This document shows positions 1 to 8,363 of a DNA stretch of 39,320 nt, piece by piece. Below the pieces are notes generated by a model. That model did not search any database. It saw only the letters and a program-made list of their open reading frames with translations, and was not told where the DNA came from. Location: positions 1-39,320 of the forward strand of contig CAKQWJ010000020.1 in assembly GCA_934278925.1 (NCBI GenBank). The letters are read 5' to 3'. Each line of letters opens with the position of its first letter. The stretch's first letter is position 1. A program made the translations under genes and the position numbers. This DNA comes from an uncultured Clostridia bacterium. Its GTDB lineage: Bacteria > Bacillota > Clostridia > Peptostreptococcales > Anaerovoracaceae.

Positions 1-70
1 ATGCTCTTTTTCAATGCCTAATTATTTATTTCGATTTCGATTTTAATCCCACAAAAATTCGTGAAGAACC

Positions 71-120
71 AAAAAAACCGGCAGGCGCTCCACTTTCGTG
101 AAGCGCCTGCCTTTTCGTTT
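71..120 (-). terminator. Intrinsic terminator downstream of brnQ
   Basis: A perfect 10-bp stem (80-89 paired with 102-111) with a 12-base loop is followed on the minus strand by a T-rich tail (complement of the A run at 71-77). It lies about 80 bp past the brnQ stop. T residues also flank the other side, so it may work in both directions. Confidence 0.8.
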
Positions 121-192
121 TGCATCCACTTCCGGGGGGGACCGGAAATCGGTTTTATCCAATGGCCGAGGCAAAACTCTTTTTATAAACTT

Positions 193-1539
193 TTAGTCAA
201 GATTCATATCTGTCTTCAGATTTTCAGCCTTCTTGCCCTGTGGCTTCGGAATGAATGCGCCTACCACGCATCCGATTACTGCCGGAACGATCCAGCCCAG
301 GCCATCTGCGGCGAACGGCAGCTTTGCGGCCATGTCGGAGATTGCGCCCATCGGCAGGGTTCCTGCCAGGCTGGCCAGCAGGGAAACGTAGGCTCCCACG
401 CATGCGGACATCTCGTTCTTTACCACCTTCTCCAGCAGCGTCATTACGACCAGAACGATCAGCGGCGGATACAGGATGGACAGAATCGGTCCTGCCAGTG
501 CGATGATGTTGCTCAGTCCGAAGTTGGAGAGAATGTAGCTGAATACGATAACTGCGATAACGGTGTACTTATACTGCATCTTTCCGTCGGTGAGATCCTT
601 GAAGTAGTCACCTACTACTGCGGAAAGTCCGATTGCGGTGGTCAGGCAAGCCATCAGTACGATGATGGTCAATGCGATTACGCCGTAGTTACCCAGCAGT
701 CTGTTGGTGATTGCCATCAGCAGCGGAGCCTGTTCCAGGTTCTTGAACTCTGCGATGCCGGAAACGGTGGATCCCAGATAGGTCAGTCCGCCGTATACCA
801 GAGCCAGTAAAGTACCGGAGATCAGCGCGGAACCGCTGACGGTCTGACGAATTTCATCCTTAGAAGTGTATCCGTAAGCGCATGCCGCAGTAATCATCAT
901 CAGTGTCTGCGGAACGCCGCCGATACCGTCCAGTGTCTGGTATCCGTTTACGATACCGTCGTGCATCGGGGATGCGTTTGCCAGGATTGCGGCTTCGTCG
1001 ATCGGATTTACGATACCGATCACGATCAGCAGTACCATTACTGCCAGCAGAATCGGGGTAAGATAGTTTCCGATAATATCTACTACTTTTGTCGGGCGGA
1101 TTACCAGCAGCAGTGCGATTCCGTAGAAAATAGCACCGAATGCCCACTGCGGAAGTCCCGGAACCAGCAGCTTAATACCCATTTCATAGGTGGTTGCTGC
1201 CGTACGCGGAATTGCGATCAGCGGTCCCAGGCAGATGATGATAGCGGTTACCATCGCTTTTCCCGGAATGCGGCCCATCTTGCCCATAACGCCGTCAACG
1301 CCGCCCTTCTTGTTGGATACGGTTGCGATAATCGCTGCTACCGCCAGACCAACGTCCATCAGGAAGAATCCGATGAATCCAACGAACCAGGAAGAACCGG
1401 TGTCTCTTCCCAGGAACGGCGGGAAAATCAGGTTTCCGGCACCGAACTGTGTAGCGAACAGCGCCAGCCCCATGATGATGATGGCGGAACGCTTGCTTCT
1501 TGTCTTACCATTCTGTTCCATAATTTCAATACCTCTCAT
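193..1539 (-). CDS. brnQ: Branched-chain amino acid transporter, BrnQ/LIVCS family
   Basis: This is a cation-coupled importer of leucine, isoleucine and valine in the cytoplasmic membrane. The protein is almost entirely hydrophobic, with about 12 predicted membrane segments. It begins with the family hallmark around FATQFGAGNLIFPPFLG and also shows the PRTAATTYEMG region; about 448 residues is normal for the family. The frame stays open to a GTG at 1548. The ATG at 1539 is preferred because a GGGGGTGA ribosome site sits 6 bases upstream of it. A second ATG at 1521 has an AGAGG site at 10 bases and is a real alternative. It is the last gene of the leftmost minus-strand run, about 210 bp after the YkgJ-like gene and followed by a strong terminator. 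I saw no T-box or other leader. Confidence 0.93.
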   Translation of the reverse strand: MRGIEIMEQNGKTRSKRSAIIIMGLALFATQFGAGNLIFPPFLGRDTGSSWFVGFIGFFLMDVGLAVAAIIATVSNKKGGVDGVMGKMGRIPGKAMVTAIIICLGPLIAIPRTAATTYEMGIKLLVPGLPQWAFGAIFYGIALLLVIRPTKVVDIIGNYLTPILLAVMVLLIVIGIVNPIDEAAILANASPMHDGIVNGYQTLDGIGGVPQTLMMITAACAYGYTSKDEIRQTVSGSALISGTLLALVYGGLTYLGSTVSGIAEFKNLEQAPLLMAITNRLLGNYGVIALTIIVLMACLTTAIGLSAVVGDYFKDLTDGKMQYKYTVIAVIVFSYILSNFGLSNIIALAGPILSILYPPLIVLVVMTLLEKVVKNEMSACVGAYVSLLASLAGTLPMGAISDMAAKLPFAADGLGWIVPAVIGCVVGAFIPKPQGKKAENLKTDMNLD

Positions 1540-1751
1540 ACTTTTCACCCCCGCTTCTCCGGGGATGTTACCTAAAGCATTCTTTCCTTACGGTTCAGAT
1601 GTTAACATATTCACAATTCCTTGAAAAACGAATTATTCCTATGGGTATAGCACTTTTTTTCATGCCGCCCGACGTTATGTGTTCATTTTGTAAAAATATT
1701 CTTTCGCCTATTCCTATATTCTACCGACACCCCCGCATTCCCCGCGGCCGC

Positions 1752-2285
1752 CTATTTATAGCGCTCCGCCGAATCTGCTTTTACCAGATCGTAAATCAGC
1801 GGGTCCCGAATCAGGTGCCTCCACACCGTGGTGGTGGCTTTCACAAAATCATCATTCAGCGGGAGAGCCTCCTCAATCAGCGGGCACTCGTACGGTACCT
1901 CCGTGTCATCATAGATCATGATGAGCTCGCCCTCCTCCGTCAAATGGGGCAGCAGCGGAAATGTCCGGCACTGAATGGGCCGCAGCGCTCTTTGGCAGTG
2001 GGGCGGATTCATGCAGTGCAAAAAGAACACCTTCCCCTTCCAGGATTCCGGGAATTCGAACTCCTCCGTGGATTCTTCCGTCCACCGATAACCCTCGCCT
2101 TCCCGGCGGTGGATTTTGTCCTCTCCCGGCAGCAGGTAAATGCCCATTTCCATATCCGGCTCCGATTCCACCATACAACATGCGGCACCGCAAAGGGTGC
2201 CGCAGTCGTAATCCACCGGAGATACCCGGTCCAGTAACCGATATATTGCGCGATAGGTGCGCTTCCTAATTGTGGATTTAATCAA
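1752..2285 (-). CDS. YkgJ-like cysteine-cluster protein (probable metal-binding)
   Basis: This is a cytosolic protein of 177 residues. It carries an N-terminal CxxxCxxxCC cluster (Cys28, 32, 36, 37) and further cysteines in the pattern HCMNPPHC...C...C. The spacing resembles the YkgJ family, which is annotated as putative zinc- or iron-chelating and whose role is not established. The start is a TTG with a GAGGA site 9 bases upstream; no suitable ATG exists near it. Only 5 bp separate it from the stop codon of the upstream hydrolase gene, so the two are very likely co-transcribed. The function of the pair is unknown. Confidence 0.75.
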   Translation of the reverse strand: MIKSTIRKRTYRAIYRLLDRVSPVDYDCGTLCGAACCMVESEPDMEMGIYLLPGEDKIHRREGEGYRWTEESTEEFEFPESWKGKVFFLHCMNPPHCQRALRPIQCRTFPLLPHLTEEGELIMIYDDTEVPYECPLIEEALPLNDDFVKATTTVWRHLIRDPLIYDLVKADSAERYK

Positions 2286-2290
2286 TTCTT

Positions 2291-3247
2291 TTATTCCTCA
2301 TCCTCATCGTCGTCATCAAAATCCAGCTGCTCGTCGAAGAAGCAAATGATGTCTTCCACCACTTCGTCCTTCAGGTCCTCATAGTTGTGGATTTCGTGGC
2401 GGTAGCCCGGGTACAGCTTCGTCTCTACGGCATGTCCGCTTTCCGCCAGCCAATTGGATACCCGGTACACTCCCTCGCCGTACTGACCTACCGGGTCCTG
2501 ATCGCCGGCAATGTTAAAGATCGGGAGTTCTGTCGGAACCTTTTTCGCCCAGTCCTCTCCGGTAATGGCGGTAATCATCTGACAGAAGTACAGGAAGGAC
2601 CGATTGGTGGTCGGTTTGGTGAAGGCGTCAAACGGATCGTGGGCGTGGTCGTACTGAACGCAAGGGTCCGTGCAGATCCATTCGTTTCCCAGCTTAATCT
2701 CTTCGTCGCAGCGCTCGAACATCCAGCCCATCACCACATTCGGTGCATCGGTGGCCGGATCTTCTCCGTGACCGGCTGCCACTTCTTTTTCCAGAAGCTC
2801 GATGCCTTCTTCCACGTGCGGGAACACGCCGCTGGTGCCGCAAAGGGTTACGCCGGCAAGCTCATCGCCGTATTTGGTGATGTAATCCCGTGCGATGAAG
2901 GATCCCATGCTGTGGCCGAACATGAAGTACGGAAGGTTCGGATACATTTCCTTGACCAGTGTGGTGAGCGTGTGCTCGTCCTCCATCATGGTGCGGTAGC
3001 CCTTATCGCCCCAATCACCCCAGGTGTTGTTCACCATGGCGGTTTTGCCGTGACCCACGTGATCGTCGGCCGCAACGATATAGCCGGCCTCCATAAAATT
3101 CACAATCATATGGAAATATCTTCTGGAATGTTCTCCGAAGCCGTGCACCAGCTGAATGATTCCGCAAGGCTCCGTTGCAGGAACGTAGATCCAACCCTGC
3201 ACGTCATCTCTCTCGTTAAAGGATCTAAAACTTACTTCATGTAACAT
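2291..3247 (-). CDS. Alpha/beta hydrolase, serine aminopeptidase S33 / monoacylglycerol lipase-like
   Basis: A cytosolic serine hydrolase of 318 residues. The oxyanion region HGFGEHSRRY (about 35-44), the nucleophile elbow GHSMG with Ser113, an acid candidate at Asp249 or Asp251 and His284 make a complete catalytic set. The HGxGEHSxRY motif is typical of the lysophospholipase/monoglyceride lipase branch (Hydrolase_4), so an ester substrate is as likely as a peptide. The C-terminus is a run of Asp/Glu with no obvious role. A GGGAGG ribosome site precedes the ATG. It lies 5 bp upstream of the YkgJ-like gene and about 120 bp downstream of the prolyl iminopeptidase-like gene. Confidence 0.85.
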   Translation of the reverse strand: MLHEVSFRSFNERDDVQGWIYVPATEPCGIIQLVHGFGEHSRRYFHMIVNFMEAGYIVAADDHVGHGKTAMVNNTWGDWGDKGYRTMMEDEHTLTTLVKEMYPNLPYFMFGHSMGSFIARDYITKYGDELAGVTLCGTSGVFPHVEEGIELLEKEVAAGHGEDPATDAPNVVMGWMFERCDEEIKLGNEWICTDPCVQYDHAHDPFDAFTKPTTNRSFLYFCQMITAITGEDWAKKVPTELPIFNIAGDQDPVGQYGEGVYRVSNWLAESGHAVETKLYPGYRHEIHNYEDLKDEVVEDIICFFDEQLDFDDDDEDEE

Positions 3248-3300
3248 CGTACACCTCCCGACACGGGGCTTTCACCCGGTCTGTTTTTTTTATAGAGCAA

Positions 3301-3333
3301 TCCGGGCACGGCATCTCCCGATGCGTGCCCGGA
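3301..3333. other. Strong hairpin between two hydrolase genes
   Basis: A 9-bp perfect outer stem (3301-3309 with 3325-3333) continues into a 4-bp inner stem past one bulged G. On the minus strand it follows the iminopeptidase-like gene but has no T tract, so it is only a weak terminator candidate; it may instead set mRNA stability between the two genes. Confidence 0.45.
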
Positions 3334-3369
3334 CTTCTGACAATCAAAGCACTTTCGTGCTGTCTATTC

Positions 3370-4260
3370 TTATTTGTCGTATTCGTTCATCCACTTGATC
3401 AGTTCAACGCAGTAATCATCGTGTCTGTCTACGAATGTGGTGTGTCTTGCGTTCTCCCAGAGGATCCACTTGGTGTGCTGGATTCCGTCTGCCATGGTCT
3501 TTGCAACCAGTGGGGAGCACAGATCGGAGATACCGCTCATGATCAGGGACGGTACTTCGATTTCCGGCAGTCTGTCGATGTACTCGAAGTCTCTCAGTGT
3601 ACCGGAAGGTACGAATTCGTTCGGACCCCATCCATACAGATAAGCCTCGCCGCCGCCCTTCTTTGCTCTGGTGCAGCATTCCGGAAGATCTTCTCTCCAG
3701 TATGTGCAGTATCTGTCCATGTAGTGATCTACAGCCTTCAGATACTCTTCGCCGGTGAAGTCTTCGGTTTCCAGTGCGTGGTTGATGGCTTTCTGGTCTG
3801 CCTCATCCATCATCTTAATTCTTCTCATACCTTCCTTTGCCCACAGGCTGCTGCTTGGGTGACCGGAGGAAATGATGAAGGAATTTACGCCCTTTGCACC
3901 ACGCTCAATTGCGTATGCAATCTGCATCATACCACCCCAGGACTGACCGATGATATGGCACTTGTCCAGACCCAGGTGCTCTCTCAGAGCATCCAGCTCG
4001 TCCAGCCACAGATCCTGTGTCCACATTTCCGGATGTCCGTCCAGGTAAGAATTTCCGCAGCCGATCTGGTCGTACATTACGATCATACGATCGTCATCGT
4101 CTGCTACGTTGTCCAGTACTTCGAAGTAGTTATGAGTGGATCCCGGACCGCCGTGCAGGCAGATCAGCGGAGCCTTTCCGTTGTCCTTCTGCTCGCCAAC
4201 GATTCTGTAATAAGTCTGATAACCTCTGAAAGGCATGTAGCCTTCTGTAATCTTTGCCAT
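3370..4260 (-). CDS. pip: Proline iminopeptidase-family alpha/beta hydrolase
   Basis: This is predicted to remove N-terminal proline (or similar residues) from peptides in the cytosol. At 296 residues it has the S33 family hallmarks: the HGGPG oxyanion motif (36-40), the nucleophile elbow GQSWGG with Ser107, Asp246 in the SGISD segment and His273. The HGGPG plus GQSWGG pair is typical of prolyl iminopeptidases and tricorn-factor F1-type enzymes. An AAAGGAGAG site lies about 10 bases before the ATG. It stands among two M24 Xaa-Pro peptidase genes on the same strand, which supports a shared role in proline-peptide breakdown. Exact specificity cannot be read from sequence; related family members act on amides or lactones. 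Confidence 0.87.
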   Translation of the reverse strand: MAKITEGYMPFRGYQTYYRIVGEQKDNGKAPLICLHGGPGSTHNYFEVLDNVADDDDRMIVMYDQIGCGNSYLDGHPEMWTQDLWLDELDALREHLGLDKCHIIGQSWGGMMQIAYAIERGAKGVNSFIISSGHPSSSLWAKEGMRRIKMMDEADQKAINHALETEDFTGEEYLKAVDHYMDRYCTYWREDLPECCTRAKKGGGEAYLYGWGPNEFVPSGTLRDFEYIDRLPEIEVPSLIMSGISDLCSPLVAKTMADGIQHTKWILWENARHTTFVDRHDDYCVELIKWMNEYDK

Positions 4261-4282
4261 TTTTTTAACTCTCCTTTGTAAA

Positions 4283-4311
4283 TTAAATGCCGCAGCCCGC
4301 AGACCGCGGCA
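4283..4311 (-). terminator. Possible terminator after the Xaa-Pro dipeptidase gene
   Basis: A 6-bp GC stem (4288-4293 with 4306-4311) is followed on the minus strand by TTTAATTT. A second CCTCGG/CCGAGG hairpin lies just before it, at about 4336-4356. Moderate support only. Confidence 0.45.
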
Positions 4312-4376
4312 CCTTTATCATTTCCGTTTTCTCCCCTCGGAAGTGTCTGCCGAGGCGAACTTGTTTTTATGAAAAA

Positions 4377-5471
4377 CTATTCTCCGTCCGGAACAACGAC
4401 GATTTCATCCTTCGGATACTCGTTGAGCACTTCGCAGCCATCTTCGGTGATGTACAGGATGTCCTCGATTCTTACGCCGATACCCTCGTCATAGAGGTAG
4501 ATTCCCGGCTCAACGGAGAAGCACTGTCCCGGTACGATGATTTCATCGTTAACCAGAGATACGTCGCCAACCTCGTGGTCTTCCAGACCGATGGAGTGAC
4601 CGGTTCTGTGTGTGAAGTATTCGCCAAAGCCCTGCTCGGTGATGTAATCTCTTGCAGCCTTATCTACGTCGCTCATCTTGTTGCCCGGCTTTGCTGCTGC
4701 AATACCTCTCTTGTTGGCTTCCAGAACGATGTTGTAGATCTGCTTCTGTCTCTCGCTTACCTCGCCGATGAATACGGTTCTGGTGATATCGGAAGCGTAA
4801 CCCTTCCACATTCCGCCGATGTCCAGGACAACGGAATCGCCGTGTTTACCCTTGCTGTCGTCGGTGATGTGGTGCGGATCTGCGCCGCCCTTTCCGTATG
4901 CAGTGATCGGGTCGAAGGACATGCCGGTAAAACCAACTTCCTTGCACAGCTCTGCGGTCTTCTGGTTCAGCTCGATTTCGGTGAGGCCCTTTACAACCCA
5001 TGGAATCAGCTTATCCATAACCTGATCGATCTTCAGAGCGGATTCCTTCATGAGCTTGTGCTCATCTTCACCCTTTACCTGTCTTACTTTATCAATTACG
5101 CATGCGTTGTTCACGAAGGAGCTTCCTGCGCCCAGTTCCTGAAGTCTCAGAACGAATCTTGCCGGCCAGGTCTTGTCGATACCCATTGTCTTCTCTTTGT
5201 CGACGAAACGGGACAGAATTTCTACGCCGTCCTCTACGTCATCGTAATAGGTAATCTCCACGCCAAGGTCTTCCACCTGTGGGAACAGCTTGTTCAGTAC
5301 GAAGTGAACGGTGCCGTCAACATTGATGTACAGCGCACCCATTCTTTCGCCGAAAATAAAGGTCTTGTCCAGCAGGTAGTACAGAGCGTACTGGTCGGAA
5401 ACGAGCATCTGTGGGATGTCTTTTTCCTTCATCTTGGCAATGGTTCTCTCCAAACGATCTTTCTTCAACAT
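4377..5471 (-). CDS. M24 family metallopeptidase, Xaa-Pro dipeptidase/aminopeptidase type
   Basis: A cytosolic dinuclear-metal peptidase predicted to cleave X-Pro bonds. The protein (364 residues from this start) has an N-terminal creatinase-like domain (about 1-130) and a C-terminal pita-bread domain. All five metal ligands are visible: Asp217 and Asp228 (LDIGG...SDITR), His292 (GHSIG), Glu321 (VEPGIY) and Glu336 (RIED). The start at 5471 is chosen because a GGAGG site lies 8 bases upstream; an ATG five codons earlier overlaps that site and is unlikely to be used. It has its own extended -10 promoter, so it need not depend on the upstream aminopeptidase gene. PepQ-type and PapA-type enzymes are hard to separate by eye, so no symbol is assigned. 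Confidence 0.9.
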   Translation of the reverse strand: MLKKDRLERTIAKMKEKDIPQMLVSDQYALYYLLDKTFIFGERMGALYINVDGTVHFVLNKLFPQVEDLGVEITYYDDVEDGVEILSRFVDKEKTMGIDKTWPARFVLRLQELGAGSSFVNNACVIDKVRQVKGEDEHKLMKESALKIDQVMDKLIPWVVKGLTEIELNQKTAELCKEVGFTGMSFDPITAYGKGGADPHHITDDSKGKHGDSVVLDIGGMWKGYASDITRTVFIGEVSERQKQIYNIVLEANKRGIAAAKPGNKMSDVDKAARDYITEQGFGEYFTHRTGHSIGLEDHEVGDVSLVNDEIIVPGQCFSVEPGIYLYDEGIGVRIEDILYITEDGCEVLNEYPKDEIVVVPDGE

Positions 5472-5531
5472 GATGTAATCCTCCATTTCTTAAGTCTTTC
5501 CGGATTGTTCCGGAAATAACATCCATAAACC

Positions 5532-5540
5532 ATTATAGCA
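5532..5540 (-). promoter_or_regulatory. Extended -10 promoter for the Xaa-Pro dipeptidase gene
   Basis: The minus strand reads TGCTATAAT here, a perfect TGnTATAAT extended -10. The -35 is poor. Predicted transcription start is near 5525, giving a leader of about 50 bases. Confidence 0.7.
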
Positions 5541-5636
5541 CGACCGACGGCACTTTGATAGAGAATCTACAATTATTTTATAATTTCTTTTTATAAAATA
5601 AATTTTTTCTAAATTTTAAGTGTCCGGGTGTTCTGT

Positions 5637-5726
5637 CGGTGCGGGTTCGCACCGGTCTTCCGTCCTGCGGAAGCGTTGTATTTCAGCGGAATGATGCCCC
5701 GGGATACCTTTCCGGCAGGGCACCAT
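5637..5726 (-). other. Three consecutive hairpins in the 306-bp gap between the M24 genes
   Basis: The stretch 5472-5777 holds no gene. Hairpins are 5637-5643/5648-5654 (7 bp, GGTT-type loop), 5657-5662/5668-5673 (6 bp) and 5691-5699/5718-5726 (9 bp on the minus-strand RNA, with one G-U pair). The G-U pair favours a minus-strand transcript, probably the 3' end of the aminopeptidase mRNA. No T tract follows, so a classical terminator is not clear. Confidence 0.45.
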
Positions 5727-5777
5727 CCCCTTGCTGGTATATTTTTCTTTCAACCGAAAACCCTGTTAGGTTTCTAA

Positions 5778-7568
5778 CTAGATGGCTCTGGTGTACTCCT
5801 TGAGCCATTCCTTCTCCTCGTCGGTGAGGAACGGGCTAACCTTCTCGTAGCAATCCTTGTGGTAATCGTTGAGCCATTCTCTCTCGGAGCGTGTCAGCTC
5901 TTCCGGATCGATGCCGTCCAGGTCAATCGGCACGAAGTTCAGTGTCTCGAAGTGCATGAACTGACCGTACTTGTTCTTCTCGCCCTTTACGGTGAGCAGG
6001 TTGTTCTCGATACGGATACCGAAGTCTCCTTCTTCGTAGATTCCCGGTTCGTTGGTGACAACCATGCCTTCTTCGAACTGGTGGTGCTCATTCTTGGACG
6101 GAACGATGTACCAGCGGAATCCGGTTGGCGGTTCGTGAATGCTGCCCAGGTAACCGAACCCGTGTCCGGTTCCGCACTGGAAGTCCTTGTTCAGATCCCA
6201 GATTGGCTGTCTAGCCAGTACGTCCAGAGACCAGCCGTGGTTTCCGTACAGGAAGTTTGCCACGCTCAGGTGCTGCATTGCTCTGTATACTGCGGTGTAG
6301 TATTTCTTCAGTTCCGGTGTGATATGACCCAGAACGGTGGTACGGGTGATATCGGTGGAACCTTCGTAATAGCCGCCGCCGGTATCGGTCAGCAGCATGC
6401 CGCCTTCTTTCAGCGGAACATCGGACTCCTCAGTTGGGGAGTAGTGCATCATCGCAGCGTGTGCACCAAATGCCTGCAGAGGTTCAAAGGAATCCCGAAT
6501 GTATCCTTCCTGTTCCGCACGGAGGGATGTCAGCTTGTCGGATGCGGACAACTCGGTGATCTCCATCTTGTCGTAGTTCTTTTTGATCCAGTACATGAAC
6601 TTGGTGAGGGCAACGCTGTCCTTCAGCTCTGCTTTCCGGATGTTTGCGATTTCCACTTCGTTCTTCATGGCCTTCATCAGGATGGTCGGGTTGGCACCTT
6701 CTACCACCTTGCATGGCAGGCTCTTGTAAAGTGCGTAGTTCATCTTCATCGGGTCGATGAGAGCCACTTCGTCTTTACCGATCTTCTTGGCATCTTCGTA
6801 GATGTCGTTGTATGGGTGAATCTGAACGTTGTTCTTCGCCAGCTCTTCACGGATTCTGTCGTTCAGCTTGCTCTCGTCGATGTACAGATGTGCATCATCT
6901 TTGCCAACGATTACATAATCCAGAACCAGCGGGAAGAAGTCGATATCGTCACCGCGGAAGTTCAGCAGCCACGCATTGTCGTCCAGGGATGCAATCAGAT
7001 GTACGGTAGCACCGCATTCTGCCATCTTTGCCCGAACTCTTGCCAGCTTGGACGCAACGTTCTCGCCGGTGTACTTGTCTTCCAGGAAGAAGCATGGCTT
7101 CTTGGACTGTTCCGGACGGTCGGTCCAAATCTGATCGATCAGATCTACTTCGTATTCGATGGTGATGTTCTTTGCTCCCAGAACTTCTTCGTATTCCTGA
7201 CCTTCGCCCATAGAGAGTACACGGCCGTCGAAGGCAACCTTGCCGCCTTCCGGAATCTGTTCTGCCAGCCACTCGGTAGTGGATGGAGTGTCATCAACGA
7301 ACATCTTCATCAGACGAACTCCGCTGCCTTCCAGTTCGGTCAGGGCCTGGGTGAAGTATCTTCCATCCGTCCACAGACCGGCATCATCCTTTGCAATAAC
7401 AGCTGTTCCATAGGATCCGCTGAAACCGGTGATGAACTGTCTGGCTTTGAAATGTTCGCCAACATACTCGCTCTGATGGAAGTCTGCAGTCGGAACGACG
7501 TATGCGTCGATGTTCTGCTCTGCCATCAGTTTGCGAAGCTGTTCAATGCGCTTTGCAACTTCTGTCAT
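5778..7568 (-). CDS. pepP: Xaa-Pro aminopeptidase (M24B, aminopeptidase P, three-domain form)
   Basis: This enzyme frees the N-terminal residue from peptides with proline second. The protein has 596 residues, the length of the three-domain eukaryote-like aminopeptidase P rather than the ~440-residue E. coli form: two creatinase-like N domains (about 1-300), the catalytic pita-bread domain (about 310-530) and the C-terminal M24_C segment. Metal ligands are Asp395 (LTDTGG), Asp406 (STDITR), His469 (GTGHGFG), Glu507 (NEPGIY) and Glu521 (IRIEN). An AAGGAGG site precedes the ATG. A good promoter lies about 90 bp upstream. With the neighbouring dipeptidase and iminopeptidase-like genes it forms a set for proline-rich peptides. 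Confidence 0.93.
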   Translation of the reverse strand: MTEVAKRIEQLRKLMAEQNIDAYVVPTADFHQSEYVGEHFKARQFITGFSGSYGTAVIAKDDAGLWTDGRYFTQALTELEGSGVRLMKMFVDDTPSTTEWLAEQIPEGGKVAFDGRVLSMGEGQEYEEVLGAKNITIEYEVDLIDQIWTDRPEQSKKPCFFLEDKYTGENVASKLARVRAKMAECGATVHLIASLDDNAWLLNFRGDDIDFFPLVLDYVIVGKDDAHLYIDESKLNDRIREELAKNNVQIHPYNDIYEDAKKIGKDEVALIDPMKMNYALYKSLPCKVVEGANPTILMKAMKNEVEIANIRKAELKDSVALTKFMYWIKKNYDKMEITELSASDKLTSLRAEQEGYIRDSFEPLQAFGAHAAMMHYSPTEESDVPLKEGGMLLTDTGGGYYEGSTDITRTTVLGHITPELKKYYTAVYRAMQHLSVANFLYGNHGWSLDVLARQPIWDLNKDFQCGTGHGFGYLGSIHEPPTGFRWYIVPSKNEHHQFEEGMVVTNEPGIYEEGDFGIRIENNLLTVKGEKNKYGQFMHFETLNFVPIDLDGIDPEELTRSEREWLNDYHKDCYEKVSPFLTDEEKEWLKEYTRAI

Positions 7569-7660
7569 TTTGTTTCCCTCCTTAATAACACGCGGTAGAA
7601 CTCCGGTCCTCGGGACGCCTTTTGGCCGTGAGCATAGACCGTGTTCTATACCTAGTCAAA

Positions 7661-7688
7661 ATTGTAACACTTTCAATAAATAATTCAA
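7661..7688 (-). promoter_or_regulatory. Promoter of pepP
   Basis: On the minus strand a TTGAAT -35 (7683-7688) and TACAAT -10 (7661-7666) are separated by 16 bp, with TG one base upstream of the -10 (extended -10). The leader is about 85 bases long and contains a TATAGA...TCTATG inverted repeat near its start. Confidence 0.65.
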
Positions 7689-7929
7689 CCGGTCCGGCTA
7701 CTCAAAAAATTAATACTTCCCCCGGAAAGTTCTTGTTTTTTTTATGGATACAATTTTAGTTTTCGGTTGCAATTGTCGAAAAGGGCTTGTTTTTCGCTTT
7801 TTGTGTCCATGCTCCCTACTAAATTTCGATTTGAATGGGGCGGGCAAAGCCGCTGGCAGGACTCTCCGGGAAGCTGGGCAGGCCCGCCGGGTGCCGGTTA
7901 CCGGAGCAGGCCCTCGGCTGAAGTGGACG

Positions 7930-8010
7930 CCCTGTTGGCGTGGCCCGACGGTATATTAAGGCTTTGCCGGCGGGACGGCGCCAACCGGGGCCGGCGCCGG
8001 GCAGGATGAA
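7930..8010. repeat. Stray degenerate monomer of the 86-bp repeat family
   Basis: The block 7933-7985 aligns without gaps to the first 53 bases of the tandem units at 36618-37817. It shares the 15-mer at 7930-7944, the decamer AAGGCTTTGC at the same internal distance, and the closing GCCAAC arm; about three quarters of the 53 positions match by my hand count. The following GC-rich bases resemble the array spacer. The gene-free stretch 7569-8363 otherwise holds the pepP promoter, this monomer and the palindromic units just to the right. Confidence 0.7.
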
Positions 8011-8020
8011 GGGAGAAAGT

Positions 8021-8298
8021 GATGTTGACGCCCTTGTTTTTCCGCCTCATGCATCAACTGCACTTCCGGGGTTGATGCATGAGCACCCGTTTTTCCATCC
8101 CATGCATCACTTCTAATCATTTTTATGTTATTTTTCTTCTACTTTACTTTCATTCAGGAATTAAAGTGATGCATAAGCATCTGTTTTCAGCATTCCTACA
8201 TCACATCCTGCCATTTTCGCCGGGCCTCTTTCCGCTAATCGACTCGGCGGCAGCAAACAAATGATGCAGGAACCTCTTTTTTCCGCGTTCCTGCATCA
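8021..8298. repeat. Four 36-bp palindromic repeat units (GATG...CATCA family)
   Basis: Units lie at 8021-8056, 8074-8109, 8168-8203 and 8263-8298. Each is exactly 36 bp, begins GATG, has a T-rich centre near base 17-21 and ends CATCA. Unit 4 is a near-perfect hairpin (GATGCAGGAAC with GTTCCTGCATC). The right arm of one unit can also pair with the left arm of the next: TCATGCATCAA at 8047-8057 with its exact complement at 8072-8082. Spacers are 17, 58 and 59 bp. No ORF runs through them and there is no cas gene, so this is not called CRISPR. Unit 4 could also act in termination of gshA, which ends 65 bp away. Confidence 0.7.
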
Positions 8299-8363
8299 TT
8301 TTCCCGATTTTGTCCCGGCGGCCCGAATTAGAACCCGGCCGGTGTGCCCCGGTCCTTTGCAAG

